Shown here: positions 26,528 to 36,005 of the stretch, one piece after another
Position numbering within the stretch: position 1 is the first letter of the stretch
How the letters are laid out: the number at the start of each line of letters is the position of its first letter
Origin: Dactylosporangium roseum
Lineage (GTDB): Bacteria; Actinomycetota; Actinomycetes; Mycobacteriales; Micromonosporaceae
DNA length: 64,000 nucleotides
Assembly: GCF_025264685.1 (NCBI RefSeq)
Contig: NZ_CP073721.1
Span: 673,001-737,000 of the forward strand
Direction: 5' to 3'
The notes under the pieces: model-generated
What the model was told of the DNA's origin: nothing
What the model saw: the letters and a program-made list of their open reading frames with translations, nothing else
The model's database searches: none
Position numbers and translations under genes: made by a program

Positions 26528-26588
26528 TCGACGAAGCGTACGCCGTCTGTTTCGCCCCGCCGAAGCATGACGCGACTACGGTGAGGCG

Positions 26589-27518
26589 ATGCGCCTCGGT
26601 GTCCTCGACGTCGGCTCCAACACGGTCCATCTCCTCCTTGTCGACGCGCACCACGGTGCTCACCCGTGGCCCGCCCACTCGCAAAAGGCCGAACTGCGCC
26701 TCGCCGAGCGGATCGGCAAGGACGGTGAGCTCAGCAAGGCGGGTGCCGACAGCCTCGTCGCGGCGGTCGCCCAGGCACGTGACGCCGCCGCGGCGCTGAA
26801 AACCGACGACCTGCTCGCCTTCGCCACCTCCGCCGTGCGCGACGCGAAGAACTCGGCCCGCGTCCTCAAACGGGTCCGCGAGGAGACGGGCGTCGACCTG
26901 CGGGTCCTCTCGGGCGAGGCCGAGGCGATCATGACCTTTCTGGCGGTACGGCGCTGGTTCGGCTGGTCCGCGGGCAGGCTGCTGGTGATGGACATCGGCG
27001 GCGGTTCGCTGGAGTTGGCGGCCGGCATCGACGAGGAGCCCGACGTGGCGCTGTCCGTGCCGCTCGGCGTGGGTCGCCTGACCCGGGAGCGGCTCGACGG
27101 TGACCCGCCCTCGGCGGCGGCGGTCGGCGCCCTGTGCGAACACGTCGAGGCCGAGGTCGCCAAGCCGGTGAAGAAGCTGGTCGACAGCGGCTGGGACCGG
27201 CCGGTCGCGACCTCGAAGACGTTTCGCACGCTGGCCCGTCTCGCCGGGGCGGCGCCGGCGAGCGCCGGGCTGCGGGTGCCCAGGAAGCTGACCCGGGTCG
27301 GCCTGCACCAGGTGCTGTCGTTCATCCGTCGGATGCCGTCGGCGGCGCTGGCCGAGATCGACGGCGTGAGCCCCGGGCGGGCGCATCAGATTCTCGCCGG
27401 TGCCGTGGTGGCCGAGGTCACCATGCGCAGCCTGGGCATCGAAGAGGTCGAGGTCTGCCCCTGGGCTTTGCGCGAAGGGGTGATTCTTCGCCGCCTGGAG
27501 GTCCTGGAGTCGAGTTGA
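26589..27518 (+). CDS. ppx: Ppx/GppA-type exopolyphosphatase
   Basis: A 309-residue protein of the ASKHA fold: phosphate-1 loop [15 protein letters not shown] at the N-terminus and phosphate-2 loop [11 protein letters not shown] near residue 140. It lacks the extra C-terminal domains of E. coli Ppx, as expected for the short actinobacterial form. It hydrolyses polyphosphate or pppGpp; with senX3-regX3-phoU nearby, a role in polyphosphate balance is plausible. ATG 26589 follows TACGGT by 6 nt: leaderless. Confidence 0.88.
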   Translation: MRLGVLDVGSNTVHLLLVDAHHGAHPWPAHSQKAELRLAERIGKDGELSKAGADSLVAAVAQARDAAAALKTDDLLAFATSAVRDAKNSARVLKRVREETGVDLRVLSGEAEAIMTFLAVRRWFGWSAGRLLVMDIGGGSLELAAGIDEEPDVALSVPLGVGRLTRERLDGDPPSAAAVGALCEHVEAEVAKPVKKLVDSGWDRPVATSKTFRTLARLAGAAPASAGLRVPRKLTRVGLHQVLSFIRRMPSAALAEIDGVSPGRAHQILAGAVVAEVTMRSLGIEEVEVCPWALREGVILRRLEVLESS

Positions 27519-27558
27519 TCGACAGGAGACGCTACCGGGCGAGGGCTAGCCTGGTGTT

Positions 27559-28362
27559 GTGAGTCGTCAAGTTCCGGTCCTGTTGTCCACCTCCTCCGTC
27601 TTCCCCGAGCCGACCGCCGCAGGTTTTGAGATGGCCGCCTCGGTCGGATACGACGGAGTAGAGGTGATGGTCTGGTCCGACGCGGTGAGCCAGGACGCGG
27701 GGGCGCTCCTCGGACTGTCGAAGCACTACGGCGTGCGTGTCGGCTCCGTGCACGCGCCCTGCCTGATGGTCACCCAGCGGGTGTGGAGCCCGGACCCCTG
27801 GGAGCGGCTGCGCCGCGCCGCCGAGCTCGCCGACGCGCTCGGCGCGCCGACCGTGGTCGTCCACCCGCCCTTCGCCTGGCAGCGCGACTACGCGCGGACC
27901 TTCCAGTCCGGCCTGCTCAAGCTGGGCCGGCAGTTCCCGGGCATCCGGTTCGCGGTGGAGAACATGTTCCCGCTGCGCGGCGTGGGCCGCGAGTTCGTGC
28001 CGTATGCGCCGGGCTGGGATCCGACGCTGATCGGGTTCGACGCCTACACGCTCGACCTGTCGCACTGTGCCGCGTCGCGGACCGATGCGATCGCGCTGGC
28101 CGACACGATGCGCGGCAACCTGGCCCACGTCCACCTGGGCGACGGCACGGGCAAGGGCCGCGACGAGCACCTCGTGCCCGGACGGGGGACCCAGCCCTGC
28201 GCGGAGATCCTGGCGTCGCTGGACGGGCGCGGCTTCACCGGCTCGGTGGCGGTGGAGGTGGGCACCCGGAAGGCCCGCAGCCGCGCCGACCGCGAGGCCG
28301 ACCTGGCCGAGGCGCTGCGGTTCGCCCGTCAGCACCTGGCAACGCCGTCCCCGGTCGCCTGA
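27559..28362 (+). CDS. Sugar phosphate isomerase/epimerase-like TIM barrel (Rv0498-like)
   Basis: A 267-residue AP-endonuclease-2/xylose-isomerase-like TIM barrel: metal-ligand positions in FAVENMFP, TLDLSHCAAS and VHLGDGTGKGRDEHLVPG. Conserved after ppx in actinobacteria; substrate unknown. GTG 27559 follows TAGCCT by 6 nt with no Shine-Dalgarno. It ends upstream of a strong hairpin and converges on the cold shock gene. Confidence 0.8.
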   Translation: MSRQVPVLLSTSSVFPEPTAAGFEMAASVGYDGVEVMVWSDAVSQDAGALLGLSKHYGVRVGSVHAPCLMVTQRVWSPDPWERLRRAAELADALGAPTVVVHPPFAWQRDYARTFQSGLLKLGRQFPGIRFAVENMFPLRGVGREFVPYAPGWDPTLIGFDAYTLDLSHCAASRTDAIALADTMRGNLAHVHLGDGTGKGRDEHLVPGRGTQPCAEILASLDGRGFTGSVAVEVGTRKARSRADREADLAEALRFARQHLATPSPVA

Positions 28363-28489
28363 ACCAGCCCGGCGCCGCCGGATCCCCGATCCTCCGAGGA
28401 CCTCGGCGCGGCCTGATCCCCGTGGCGCCGCGGCGTGCCGAAGTCCGGCCCGGGGGCCGTTCGCCCCTGGCCGAAGACGCAGAGACCTG

Positions 28490-28517
28490 CCCCCGGCGCG
28501 TTCGGTCGCGCCGGGGG
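28490..28517. terminator. Strong GC hairpin between isomerase and cold shock gene
   Basis: CCCCCGGCGCG (28490-28500) and CGCGCCGGGGG (28507-28517) form a perfect 11-bp stem with a TTCGGT loop in the 170-bp gap between convergent genes; a bidirectional terminator. The rest of the gap (28363-28489) shows no gene. Confidence 0.75.
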
Positions 28518-28532
28518 GCGGTAAGTCGGTGG

Positions 28533-28733
28533 TCAGATCTTGCGGACGGACTCGGCCTGAGGACCCTTCGGGCCCTGCTTGATCTCGAACTCGACCCGCT
28601 GGTTCTCCTCGAGGCTGCGGTAGCCTTCCGAGACGATGGCGGAGAAGTGGACGAAGACGTCGTTGCCGCCGTCGACGCTGATGAAGCCGAAGCCCTTCTC
28701 AGCGTTGAACCACTTCACGGTTCCCTGGGCCAT
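28533..28733 (-). CDS. CspA-family cold shock protein
   Basis: A 66-residue single cold shock domain with the RNA-binding motifs KGFGFI and VFVHF. It binds single-stranded RNA as a chaperone. ATG 28733 has GAAGGAG 8 nt upstream; the open frame beyond (to 28787) is leader. TTGACG/TTGACA-like sequences in the leader on the minus strand suggest a promoter around 28760-28790, giving a short 5' UTR. Confidence 0.93.
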   Translation of the reverse strand: MAQGTVKWFNAEKGFGFISVDGGNDVFVHFSAIVSEGYRSLEENQRVEFEIKQGPKGPQAESVRKI

Positions 28734-28964
28734 GGTGCTGTTTCTCCTTCGTAGGGCGTTGTGATCCGGTGACCTACCCGGTGTCAAGAGCCGTCAACAA
28801 AATGAGCGGCCCCGCATCGCCCAAGCCCGCGGATCCGACTTGTCGGACGCGCGGTGAAGCGAACCACATGACGCAAGATATGCCGAAGTGCCCGGCCTCG
28901 GAGGCGGTTTCGGGTTCTCGAACCCGACCGGCCGATCTCGGCCGGGTCGAGTCCGCTCGGCGAC

Positions 28965-29552
28965 CTACGCGGTCATGACCGCCTGGTCGGTGTCATCCGC
29001 GGTGACCTGGGCCTGCGCGGGCGCGGCGCCGGTCTCGGCGGCCCGCTTGCGCGCCCGGTGCGCGGCGACGTGGGAACGGGTCGCGCACCGCTCGGAACAG
29101 AACCGGCGACAGCAGTTCGACGAGGTGTCGAGGTACACGTTGCCGCAGCGCTCGTCCGCGCAGACGCCGAACCGGGCGCTGCCGTGCTCGCACAGCCACA
29201 CCGCCAGGCCCCAGGCGGCCCCGGCCAGCAGCTCGGAGCTCACCGAGGAGCCCCGGCCGGTCACGTGCATGTGCCAGTCGTGGGTGTCGTGCCCGGAGAT
29301 CCGCGGTTGCATCGGATAGGCCTCGAGCAGTGCGTTGAGCTCCGCGACCGCGGCCCCGTCGCGGCCGGCCGAGCCGTGCTCGAACACCTCCCGGAGCCGC
29401 TTGCGGGCGCGCCGGAGGGCGATCAGGTCGCGCTCCGTCGCCTCGGCGATCTGCCAACTGACGTCGCCGAACAGTGCGGCGAGGTCTTGCATGCTTTCGA
29501 GCGGCGCGTTGACGATGTCGACAGCGGTCCGCGCATACGCGTCGAAGTCCAC
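28965..29552 (-). CDS. CGNR zinc-finger regulator
   Basis: About 195 residues: an N-terminal ABATE-like ligand domain (FDAYARTAVDIVNAPL) and a C-terminal CGNR-type zinc finger with CADERCGNVYLDTS, then CCRRFCSERCATRSHVAAHR. Such proteins are stress-linked transcription regulators. GTG 29552 is chosen because homology begins at VDFDAY; the frame opens at 29591. Divergent from proline dehydrogenase, 78 bp apart, which it might control. Confidence 0.75.
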   Translation of the reverse strand: MDFDAYARTAVDIVNAPLESMQDLAALFGDVSWQIAEATERDLIALRRARKRLREVFEHGSAGRDGAAVAELNALLEAYPMQPRISGHDTHDWHMHVTGRGSSVSSELLAGAAWGLAVWLCEHGSARFGVCADERCGNVYLDTSSNCCRRFCSERCATRSHVAAHRARKRAAETGAAPAQAQVTADDTDQAVMTA

Positions 29553-29630
29553 CCGACCAAGGTAGTCAAGAAATGCCACACTGGCGACCACGCGTCACCG
29601 GACTCGGCACGATCTGTCTACGCTCGGCAC

Positions 29631-30551
29631 ATGCTCAGATCGGTCATCCTCGCCGCCGCCCGCTCAAACAGAGTCGAGCGGCTTGTCGAATCCGCTCCGA
29701 TCAGCCGCGACATCGTGCGCCGGTTCATCGCCGGCGAGCACGTGGACGACGCGCTGGCCCGCACCCGCGAGCTCGCCGCCGGCGGACTGGCGGTGACGAT
29801 CGACTACCTCGGTGAGGACACCACCAACCCGCAACAGGCCGAGGCGACCCGCGACGAGTACCTCAAGCTGCTCGACGCGCTGCACGCCGCCGAGCTGACC
29901 CCCGCGGCCGAGGTCAGCCTCAAGCTCTCCGCGCTCGGCCAGGTCTTCGACGAGAAGGTCGCCTACGAGCACGCCCGCGCGATCTGCGCCAAGGCCACCG
30001 AGGCCGGCACCACGGTCACCCTCGACGCCGAGGACCACACCACCACCGACTCGACGCTGGAGGTGCTGGCCCGGCTGCGGGAGGACTTCCCGACGACCGG
30101 CGCGGTCGTCCAGTCGTACCTGCGCCGCACCGAGGCCGACTGCCGGGAGCTGGCGGTCAGCGGTTCCCGGGTCCGGCTGTGCAAGGGGGCGTACAAGGAG
30201 CCCGAGTCGGTGGCCTACCAGAGCCGCCTCGACGTCGACAAGTCCTACGTGCGCTGCCTCAACGTGCTCATGTCCGGCTCCGGCTACCCGATGCTCGCCA
30301 CGCACGACCCCCGCCTGGTGGCCATCGGCGAGGACCGCGCGAAGTGGTTCGACCGCTCGGCCGACGAGTTCGAGTTCCAGATGTTGTACGGCGTCCGCCC
30401 CGACGAGCAGCGCCGCCTCGCCGAGCTGGGATACACCGTCCGGATCTACCTGCCCTACGGCACCCAGTGGTACGCCTACATGATGCGGCGGCTGGCCGAA
30501 CGGCCGGCAAACGTCGGCTTCCTGGCCCGGGCCCTGCGGTCCAAGGGCTAG
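29631..30551 (+). CDS. Proline dehydrogenase
   Basis: A 306-residue single-domain FAD-dependent PRODH that oxidises proline to pyrroline-5-carboxylate. Typical blocks: VSLKLSALGQ, TLDAEDHTTTDSTLE, VRLCKGAYKEPESVAYQ, ATHDPRL and the C-terminal RIYLPYGTQWYAYMMRRLAE. The frame is open far upstream but inside the CGNR gene; ATG 29631 follows TACGCT by 6 nt, a leaderless start. No P5C dehydrogenase gene is adjacent. Confidence 0.9.
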   Translation: MLRSVILAAARSNRVERLVESAPISRDIVRRFIAGEHVDDALARTRELAAGGLAVTIDYLGEDTTNPQQAEATRDEYLKLLDALHAAELTPAAEVSLKLSALGQVFDEKVAYEHARAICAKATEAGTTVTLDAEDHTTTDSTLEVLARLREDFPTTGAVVQSYLRRTEADCRELAVSGSRVRLCKGAYKEPESVAYQSRLDVDKSYVRCLNVLMSGSGYPMLATHDPRLVAIGEDRAKWFDRSADEFEFQMLYGVRPDEQRRLAELGYTVRIYLPYGTQWYAYMMRRLAERPANVGFLARALRSKG

Positions 30552-30624
30552 CGACCGGTCCTAATGCCGCATCTCGTCCATACGGGCGACGCGGCTGCTT
30601 GACCGGGTCGCGTACGGTCCGGCA

Positions 30625-32061
30625 GTGATGAATGGGGAACGGCCGGACCCGACCGGGCTCGCGCGGGGAACGACCCGGCCGCCGTTGCCCCACCCGAGGC
30701 CGGCGGAGTTCTACCGCCCGCCGCTGCCCGTCTACTACTACCAGCAGCCGCCGGCCCCGCCGAAGCGGGTCAACGTCCTCCGGGTCGCGCTGCTCGTGGC
30801 CCTGGCCGTGCTGCTGATGGCGCCGGCGGGCGCGATCGCCTTCGAGACCGCCCGCCAGGACCGCACCGCGACGCTGAGCGGGCAGGGCCTCGGCACGTCC
30901 GGCGACCGGCCGGTCGGCGAGTCCGACGGCGGCCCGAAGGGCGTGTCGGGCGAGACCAAGGGCGCGCCGCCCACGACCGTGGACGGCAAGGTCCGCCGTG
31001 CCCTGTCCGACCAGGGCGCGGCCCTGCTCGGCGGCGACCAGGCCGCCTTCCTCGCCCCGGTCGACCAGACCGCCACCAAGCTCCGCGACGAGTTCGCCCG
31101 GCGGTTCGGTTCGCTGCGCCAGATGCGGGTCAAGGTCTGGGAACCGACCGTCGTCGACAAGGTCAAGGTCGTCGGCGACGGCACCGCGACCGCCAAGGTC
31201 CACGTGCGGTACTGCTTCGTGGTCGAGACCTGCGACCCGATGAACTTCCGGACCGCCACCCGGTGGAACGTCTCCGGCAAGACCGTCACGCTGCTCGAGT
31301 TCGGCGTCTCCGACGACCTCGGCCCGCGCCCGTGGGAGGTCAGCGAGCTGCGGACCGCGATCGGTCAGCGGGTGGTGCTGTCGACGACCCCGAGGTACGC
31401 CTCCCGTCTCCCGTCGATGCTCGCCAGCGCCGAGAAGGCCGCCGCGCTGACCGACCGCTACGCCAGGTGGGGCCGGCCGCCGTCGCGCTACGTCGTGTAT
31501 CTCGCCGGCCCCGACGAGTGGTCGTCGTGGTACGGCATCAAGCAGGAGAACTGGGTTGCGGGCTTCGCACTGCCGCTCACTCCGGACGCGACCGAGATCG
31601 TCCTGAACGCCGCCCGCGTCGACGCCAAGGAGACGCTCGACGTGCTGCGTCACGAGTTCACCCACGTGGTGACGCTGGCGGGTGTCAACCGCGCCTACGA
31701 CAAGACCTGGTGGTTCGTCGAGGGTCTCGCCGAATACGTGCGGGTGAAGGGCGACGGCAAGCCGTTCAGCCAGATGTCGGACGTGCGGGCGTTCGTCCGC
31801 AGTGGACACTGGAAGAACGAGATCGCGATGGACGACCCCCCGGAGGGGGCGAGCGCGAGCGACGTGAGCGGGCGGTACGGCATCGCCTACCTGTCCGTGC
31901 AGCGCCTCGCCGACCGGTTCGACGAGGAGAAGATGCTCGACTTCTTCGACCTCACCACCCGGCAGGGCGTGCCCCTCGCCGACGCCGCGCCGAAGGCGCT
32001 CGGCGTGAGCTGGGACGACGTCGCCAACGACTGCGTGAGGAACGTCAAAGCCCGGACATAG
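30625..32061 (+). CDS. Membrane-anchored gluzincin metallopeptidase
   Basis: A 478-residue protein: proline/tyrosine-rich cytoplasmic N-terminus, one transmembrane helix (about residues 50-72), an NTF2-like extracellular domain, then a peptidase MA-like domain with LRHEFTHVVT (His343 of HExxH) and the downstream glutamate helix WWFVEGLAEYV. Extracellular zinc protease by inference; substrate unknown. GTG 30625 lies 6 nt after TACGGT: leaderless. A segment at 31847-31880 encodes EGASASDVSG and looks like a small in-frame insertion. It is 10 bp upstream of the adaptor gene. Confidence 0.8.
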   Translation: MMNGERPDPTGLARGTTRPPLPHPRPAEFYRPPLPVYYYQQPPAPPKRVNVLRVALLVALAVLLMAPAGAIAFETARQDRTATLSGQGLGTSGDRPVGESDGGPKGVSGETKGAPPTTVDGKVRRALSDQGAALLGGDQAAFLAPVDQTATKLRDEFARRFGSLRQMRVKVWEPTVVDKVKVVGDGTATAKVHVRYCFVVETCDPMNFRTATRWNVSGKTVTLLEFGVSDDLGPRPWEVSELRTAIGQRVVLSTTPRYASRLPSMLASAEKAAALTDRYARWGRPPSRYVVYLAGPDEWSSWYGIKQENWVAGFALPLTPDATEIVLNAARVDAKETLDVLRHEFTHVVTLAGVNRAYDKTWWFVEGLAEYVRVKGDGKPFSQMSDVRAFVRSGHWKNEIAMDDPPEGASASDVSGRYGIAYLSVQRLADRFDEEKMLDFFDLTTRQGVPLADAAPKALGVSWDDVANDCVRNVKART

Positions 32062-32071
32062 AATGGCGTGC

Positions 32072-33420
32072 GTGTATCGCGTCCCCCCGCGAGTGTCGCT
32101 GGTCGTCTCCGTGGCCCTTTTCAGCCTCGTCTCGCTGACGGCTGCCTCCTGCGACGGCGAGAACAACGACATCGGCCTGGGCAACGCCGGGCGCGCCGAC
32201 GTGATCGAGGTCGTCGACGCGCCGGCCACCGTCACCGCCCGGGCCGCCGCGACCCTCACCGCGGCCGCCGACGGCACGCTCGTGTCGCTGTCGGTCAAGC
32301 CGGGTGACACCGTGACCGCCGGCCAGGTGCTCGCCGTGATCGACTCGCCGTCCGCGCAGCAGCGGCTCACGGCCGCCGGTGAGGCGCTCGACGCACTCAA
32401 GGGCGCGCGCGGGGGAGGGGGTGGGATCAGGAACCTCTCGGCGACACAGAAGAAGACCGACGACGCGGCGGCGAAGGCGTTCGCCGACGCGCGTGGCGCC
32501 GCACAACGGATCGCCGATCAGACGGTAAGGGCAGCGCTCCTGCACCAGATCGACCTCGCCGAGCGCACGTACCAGGAGGCGGCGGCGTCGGCCCGGGCGC
32601 TCATCACGGCGGTCCAGCGCGGCCTGGCGAGCGTCGACCGGGCGATGTCCGCGCTCACCGCGGCACAGCGGGCCCAGGCGCAGGCCGCGTACGACCTGGC
32701 GAGGTCCACGGTCGACGCACTGACCCTGCGCGCACCGGTCGCCGGCGTCGTGCAACCGGGCGGCACCTCGGCGGCCAGCGCGCCGTCGATCACCGACCTG
32801 CTCGGTGCCGCCGGGGCGGGCGCGGCGGGCGCCACCGTGGACGTGCCGCAGCAGTCCGGCCCGGGCGTCGACCCGGCGGTGCCGGTCGGCGGCAGGGTCG
32901 CCGCCGGCACCGCGATCCTCACCGTCGTCGACGTGTCCGAGCTGGGCCTGATGGCCGAGGTCGACGAGACCGACGTGCTGCTGGTCCAGCCCGGCGTCGC
33001 CGCGCGGGTCGAGCTCGACGCGGCGCCCGGCGCCACCTACGAGGCCACGGTGACCTCGGCCGACGTGTTGCCCACCGCGTCGGCGCGCGGTGGCGTCTCG
33101 TACCGCTCGCGGCTCAAGCTGGGCGCCGGACGCTACGCCGACGGCCGGCCGGCGCCGACTCCGCGCCCGGGCATGAACGCCGTCGCCCACCTGGAGGTCC
33201 GCTCGATCCGCGACGCGGTGACCGTGCCGGCGGCGGCCGTGTTCAACGTCGGCGGCAACGACGTGGTGTGGCTGGTGCGCGCCGGCAAGGCGGTCCAGAC
33301 GCCGGTCAGCATCGGCGTCTCGGGCCAGGACCGGGTCCAGGTTCTGACCGGTGTGGCGGACGGCGACCGGCTGGTCGTCCGCGGCACGGACAAGGTCAAG
33401 CAGGGCATGGACCTGCGACG

Positions 33421-33424
<4 letters not shown>
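32072..33424 (+). CDS. MacA-like periplasmic adaptor (HlyD family)
   Basis: About 450 residues: N-terminal signal/anchor with a cysteine (LTAASC) that may be a lipobox, a split lipoyl domain (GTLVSLSVKPGDTVTAGQVL and LRAPVAGVVQPGG), a long helical hairpin with an extra Gly run (GARGGGGG) and a membrane-proximal beta domain. ATG 32063 overlaps a TAGAAT hexamer that ends 7 nt before GTG 32072, so 32072 is the likely leaderless start. ATGA overlap with the ATPase gene: a MacAB-type export operon in a monoderm. Confidence 0.8.
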
Positions 33425-34091
<667 letters not shown>

Positions 34092-34095
<4 letters not shown>

Positions 34096-34178
34096 GCGGT
34101 CCGGAGCGGAGCGGAGGGGCCGCTCACCATAAGTGCGGTGCGTGTGAGCGCGGCCGGAGCGGAGCGGAGGGCGCGTGA
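34092..34178 (+). repeat. Start-junction repeat element between ABC genes
   Basis: It begins at a GTG (34092) overlapping the ATPase stop and ends at the GTG start (34175) of the permease; it encodes a 28-codon mini-ORF whose TGA (34176-34178) overlaps that start. GTGAGCGG (34092-34099) pairs perfectly with CCGCTCAC (34120-34127). GGAGCGGAGCGGAGG-type runs occur twice. Related to the 84-bp units at 16355, where the stem carries ATG/CAT in place of GTG/CAC. Confidence 0.8.
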
Positions 34179-35359
34179 GGCTGGCCGAGGCTTGGCGGGT
34201 GGCCGTCGACGCCCTGCGGGCGAACCGGCTGCGCAGCATGCTGACCATGCTCGGGGTGATCATCGGGGTCGCGGCGGTCGTCGTGCTCGTGGCCATCGGC
34301 ACGGGTACCAAACGCAAGATCGAACAGCAGGTGGAGGGACTCGGCTCGAACCTGCTCATCGTCGTGCCGGGGCAGGTCAACATCGGCTCGGCGCCGTCGG
34401 TCTCGCGGATGGACCTGTCCGACGTCGACGCCGTGTCGAAGATCGTCGGCGACCGCAACCGGGTGGCGGTGAGCGTGGCGTCGGGTGAGACGGTCGCCGC
34501 CGGCAACGTCGACACGTTCGCGACGATCAACGGGGTCATCGAGACGACGCCGCAGGTCTTCGTGCGGAGCCTCGCCCGCGGCACGTACCTCAGCCGCTCC
34601 GACGTCGACACCCAGCGACGCGTCGCCGTGCTCGGCTGGAGCGTCGCCCACGCGCTCTTCGGTGACCGGGACGCGGTCGGCCAGCAGGTCACCATCGCGG
34701 GCGTGCGGTTCCGGGTGATCGGCGTCTTCGCGCAGCTCGGCCAGAGCCTCGGCATCGACCGGGACAACGAGGTGCACGTACCGATCACGACCGCACAGCG
34801 CCTGCTCGGCACCAACCGGGTCGACGGCATCGCGATCAAGGCTCCGAACCGCGACGAGATCGACGAGCTGAGCGCCCGGATCATCGCCGAGCTGAGCCGC
34901 CGCCACCCGGGCACCGAGTTCAGCGCGGTCACCCAGGAGCAGATCCTCGGTGTGCTCGGTGACATCCTCGGCGTGCTGACCGGCGTGCTCGCCGCGATCG
35001 CCGGCATCTCGCTGCTGGTCGGCGGGGTCGGGGTGTCCAACATCATGCTCGTGTCGGTCCGTGAGCGGACCAAGGAGATCGGGCTGCGCAAGGCCGTGGG
35101 TGCCCGGCCGCGGGACATCGGCGTGCAGTTCCTGCTGGAGGCCGTGCTGCTGACCACACTGGGCGGATCTGCCGGGATGGCACTCGGCGTCGTGGCTGCC
35201 CTGGTGGTCGCCGCTCTGTCGCCGGTGCCGGCCGCGATCACCTGGTGGTCGTTGGCGCTGGCCTTCGGGGTGTCGGCCGCCGTCGGGATCATCTTCGGAG
35301 TGGTACCCGCACAGCGGGCCGGTCGGCTCGATCCCGTCGTGGCCCTGCGCACCGAGTGA
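34175..35359 (+). CDS. MacB-type ABC transporter permease
   Basis: A 394-residue permease: N-terminal helix (about 20-45), extracellular MacB_PCD domain (about 50-255), then three C-terminal helices in the FtsX fold with GVSNIMLVSVRERTKEIGLR, then KAVGARPRDI. It works as mechanotransmission exporter with the ATPase and adaptor. GTG 34175 has GGAGCGGAGCGGAGG directly upstream, supplied by the repeat element. Confidence 0.88.
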   Translation: MRLAEAWRVAVDALRANRLRSMLTMLGVIIGVAAVVVLVAIGTGTKRKIEQQVEGLGSNLLIVVPGQVNIGSAPSVSRMDLSDVDAVSKIVGDRNRVAVSVASGETVAAGNVDTFATINGVIETTPQVFVRSLARGTYLSRSDVDTQRRVAVLGWSVAHALFGDRDAVGQQVTIAGVRFRVIGVFAQLGQSLGIDRDNEVHVPITTAQRLLGTNRVDGIAIKAPNRDEIDELSARIIAELSRRHPGTEFSAVTQEQILGVLGDILGVLTGVLAAIAGISLLVGGVGVSNIMLVSVRERTKEIGLRKAVGARPRDIGVQFLLEAVLLTTLGGSAGMALGVVAALVVAALSPVPAAITWWSLALAFGVSAAVGIIFGVVPAQRAGRLDPVVALRTE

Positions 35360-35428
35360 CGGCGTGGCGACCCGCCCGAGTTGATGTTGCGAGGAAAGAT
35401 TCCGACGAAGCCGGGGCGCAAGTCACAG

Positions 35429-35447
35429 CAGTACCGTTACCGTACTG
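35429..35447. promoter_or_regulatory. Inverted repeat upstream of bldC
   Basis: CAGTAC (35429-35434) and GTACTG (35442-35447) are separated by 7 bp, in an AT-richer patch with two TACCGT hexamers (35432 and 35438). Candidate operator/promoter about 50-65 bp before the bldC start. Confidence 0.35.
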
Positions 35448-35495
35448 ATAACACGCTGATGGTGGGTATACGGCGAGCGCTGGTCGGAGGTTGCG

Positions 35496-35711
35496 ATGTC
35501 GAGTAATCCACATACCACCGAAGGCCGGCTGGGAGAAGTCAGGTTCCTGACCGTCGCCGAGGTGGCAACCCTGATGAGGGTCTCCAAGATGACCGTCTAC
35601 CGCCTGGTGCACGCCGGTGATCTCACCGCGGTCCGCGTCGGTCGGTCGTTCCGGGTGCCCGAGCACGCGGTCGACCAATACCTGCGCGAAGCGTTCCGTG
35701 AGACGGCATAG
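35496..35711 (+). CDS. bldC: BldC, MerR-type developmental DNA-binding protein
   Basis: A 71-residue single-domain winged-helix protein of the MerR family with no effector domain, matching BldC in length and sequence (FLTVAEVATLMRVSKMTVYR, then LVHAGDL and RVGRSFRVPEHAV). BldC binds direct repeats cooperatively and times the switch from vegetative growth to development in Streptomyces. ATG 35496 has GGAGG 6 nt upstream. Confidence 0.95.
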   Translation: MSSNPHTTEGRLGEVRFLTVAEVATLMRVSKMTVYRLVHAGDLTAVRVGRSFRVPEHAVDQYLREAFRETA

Positions 35712-35772
35712 CGGGGTCGTTTTCCGATCAAGCAGCGGTGCGGCTACCCTGGAGCCGCTAACCATGTCTTTG

Positions 35773-35792
35773 GCGTGCCAGCAATGGCACGC
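35773..35792 (+). ncRNA. Leader hairpin with GNRA tetraloop upstream of bS22
   Basis: GCGTGCCA (35773-35780) and TGGCACGC (35785-35792) form a perfect 8-bp stem closed by a GCAA tetraloop, ending 27 nt before the start of the ribosomal protein gene. It could be the leader of an autoregulated r-protein mRNA or a terminator after bldC. Confidence 0.45.
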
Positions 35793-35819
35793 GTTCCGCT
35801 GTATCGAGGAGATACCCGT

Positions 35820-35921
35820 ATGGGCTCGGTGGTCAAGAAGCGCCGCAAGCGTATGGCCAAGAAGAAGCACCGGAAGCTGCTGCGCAAGACCCGCGTCCAG
35901 CGTCGTCGTCTCGGCAAGTAG
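35820..35921 (+). CDS. Ribosomal protein bS22 (AURKAIP1/COX24-domain, 33 residues)
   Basis: A 33-residue, extremely basic protein ([20 protein letters not shown], then [13 protein letters not shown]) nearly identical to Rv0500B, the small actinobacterial 30S protein bS22 found near the decoding centre. GAGGAGA (35806-35812) lies 7 nt upstream of ATG 35820. Sits between bldC and the epimerase gene as in M. tuberculosis. Confidence 0.95.
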   Translation: MGSVVKKRRKRMAKKKHRKLLRKTRVQRRRLGK

Positions 35922-36005
35922 TAGCGCCTCGGCGGTCCGCCCCGGCCCCAGGCCCACGCTGAGCGCGGGTGTCGTCCGGGGACGGTCCGCTTGGAACGGA
36001 GTCGC

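Noticed and set aside
31847..31880. GAGCGCGAGCGACGTGAGCG stretch inside the metallopeptidase as a copy of the junction repeat
   Set aside because: Similar composition only; it lacks the GGAGCGGAGCGGAGG run and is inside a gene, so it is more likely a local low-complexity insertion.
30268..32400. 710-codon minus-strand open frame
   Set aside because: Antisense to proline dehydrogenase and the metallopeptidase, both with clear motifs; no recognisable domain and no start signal.
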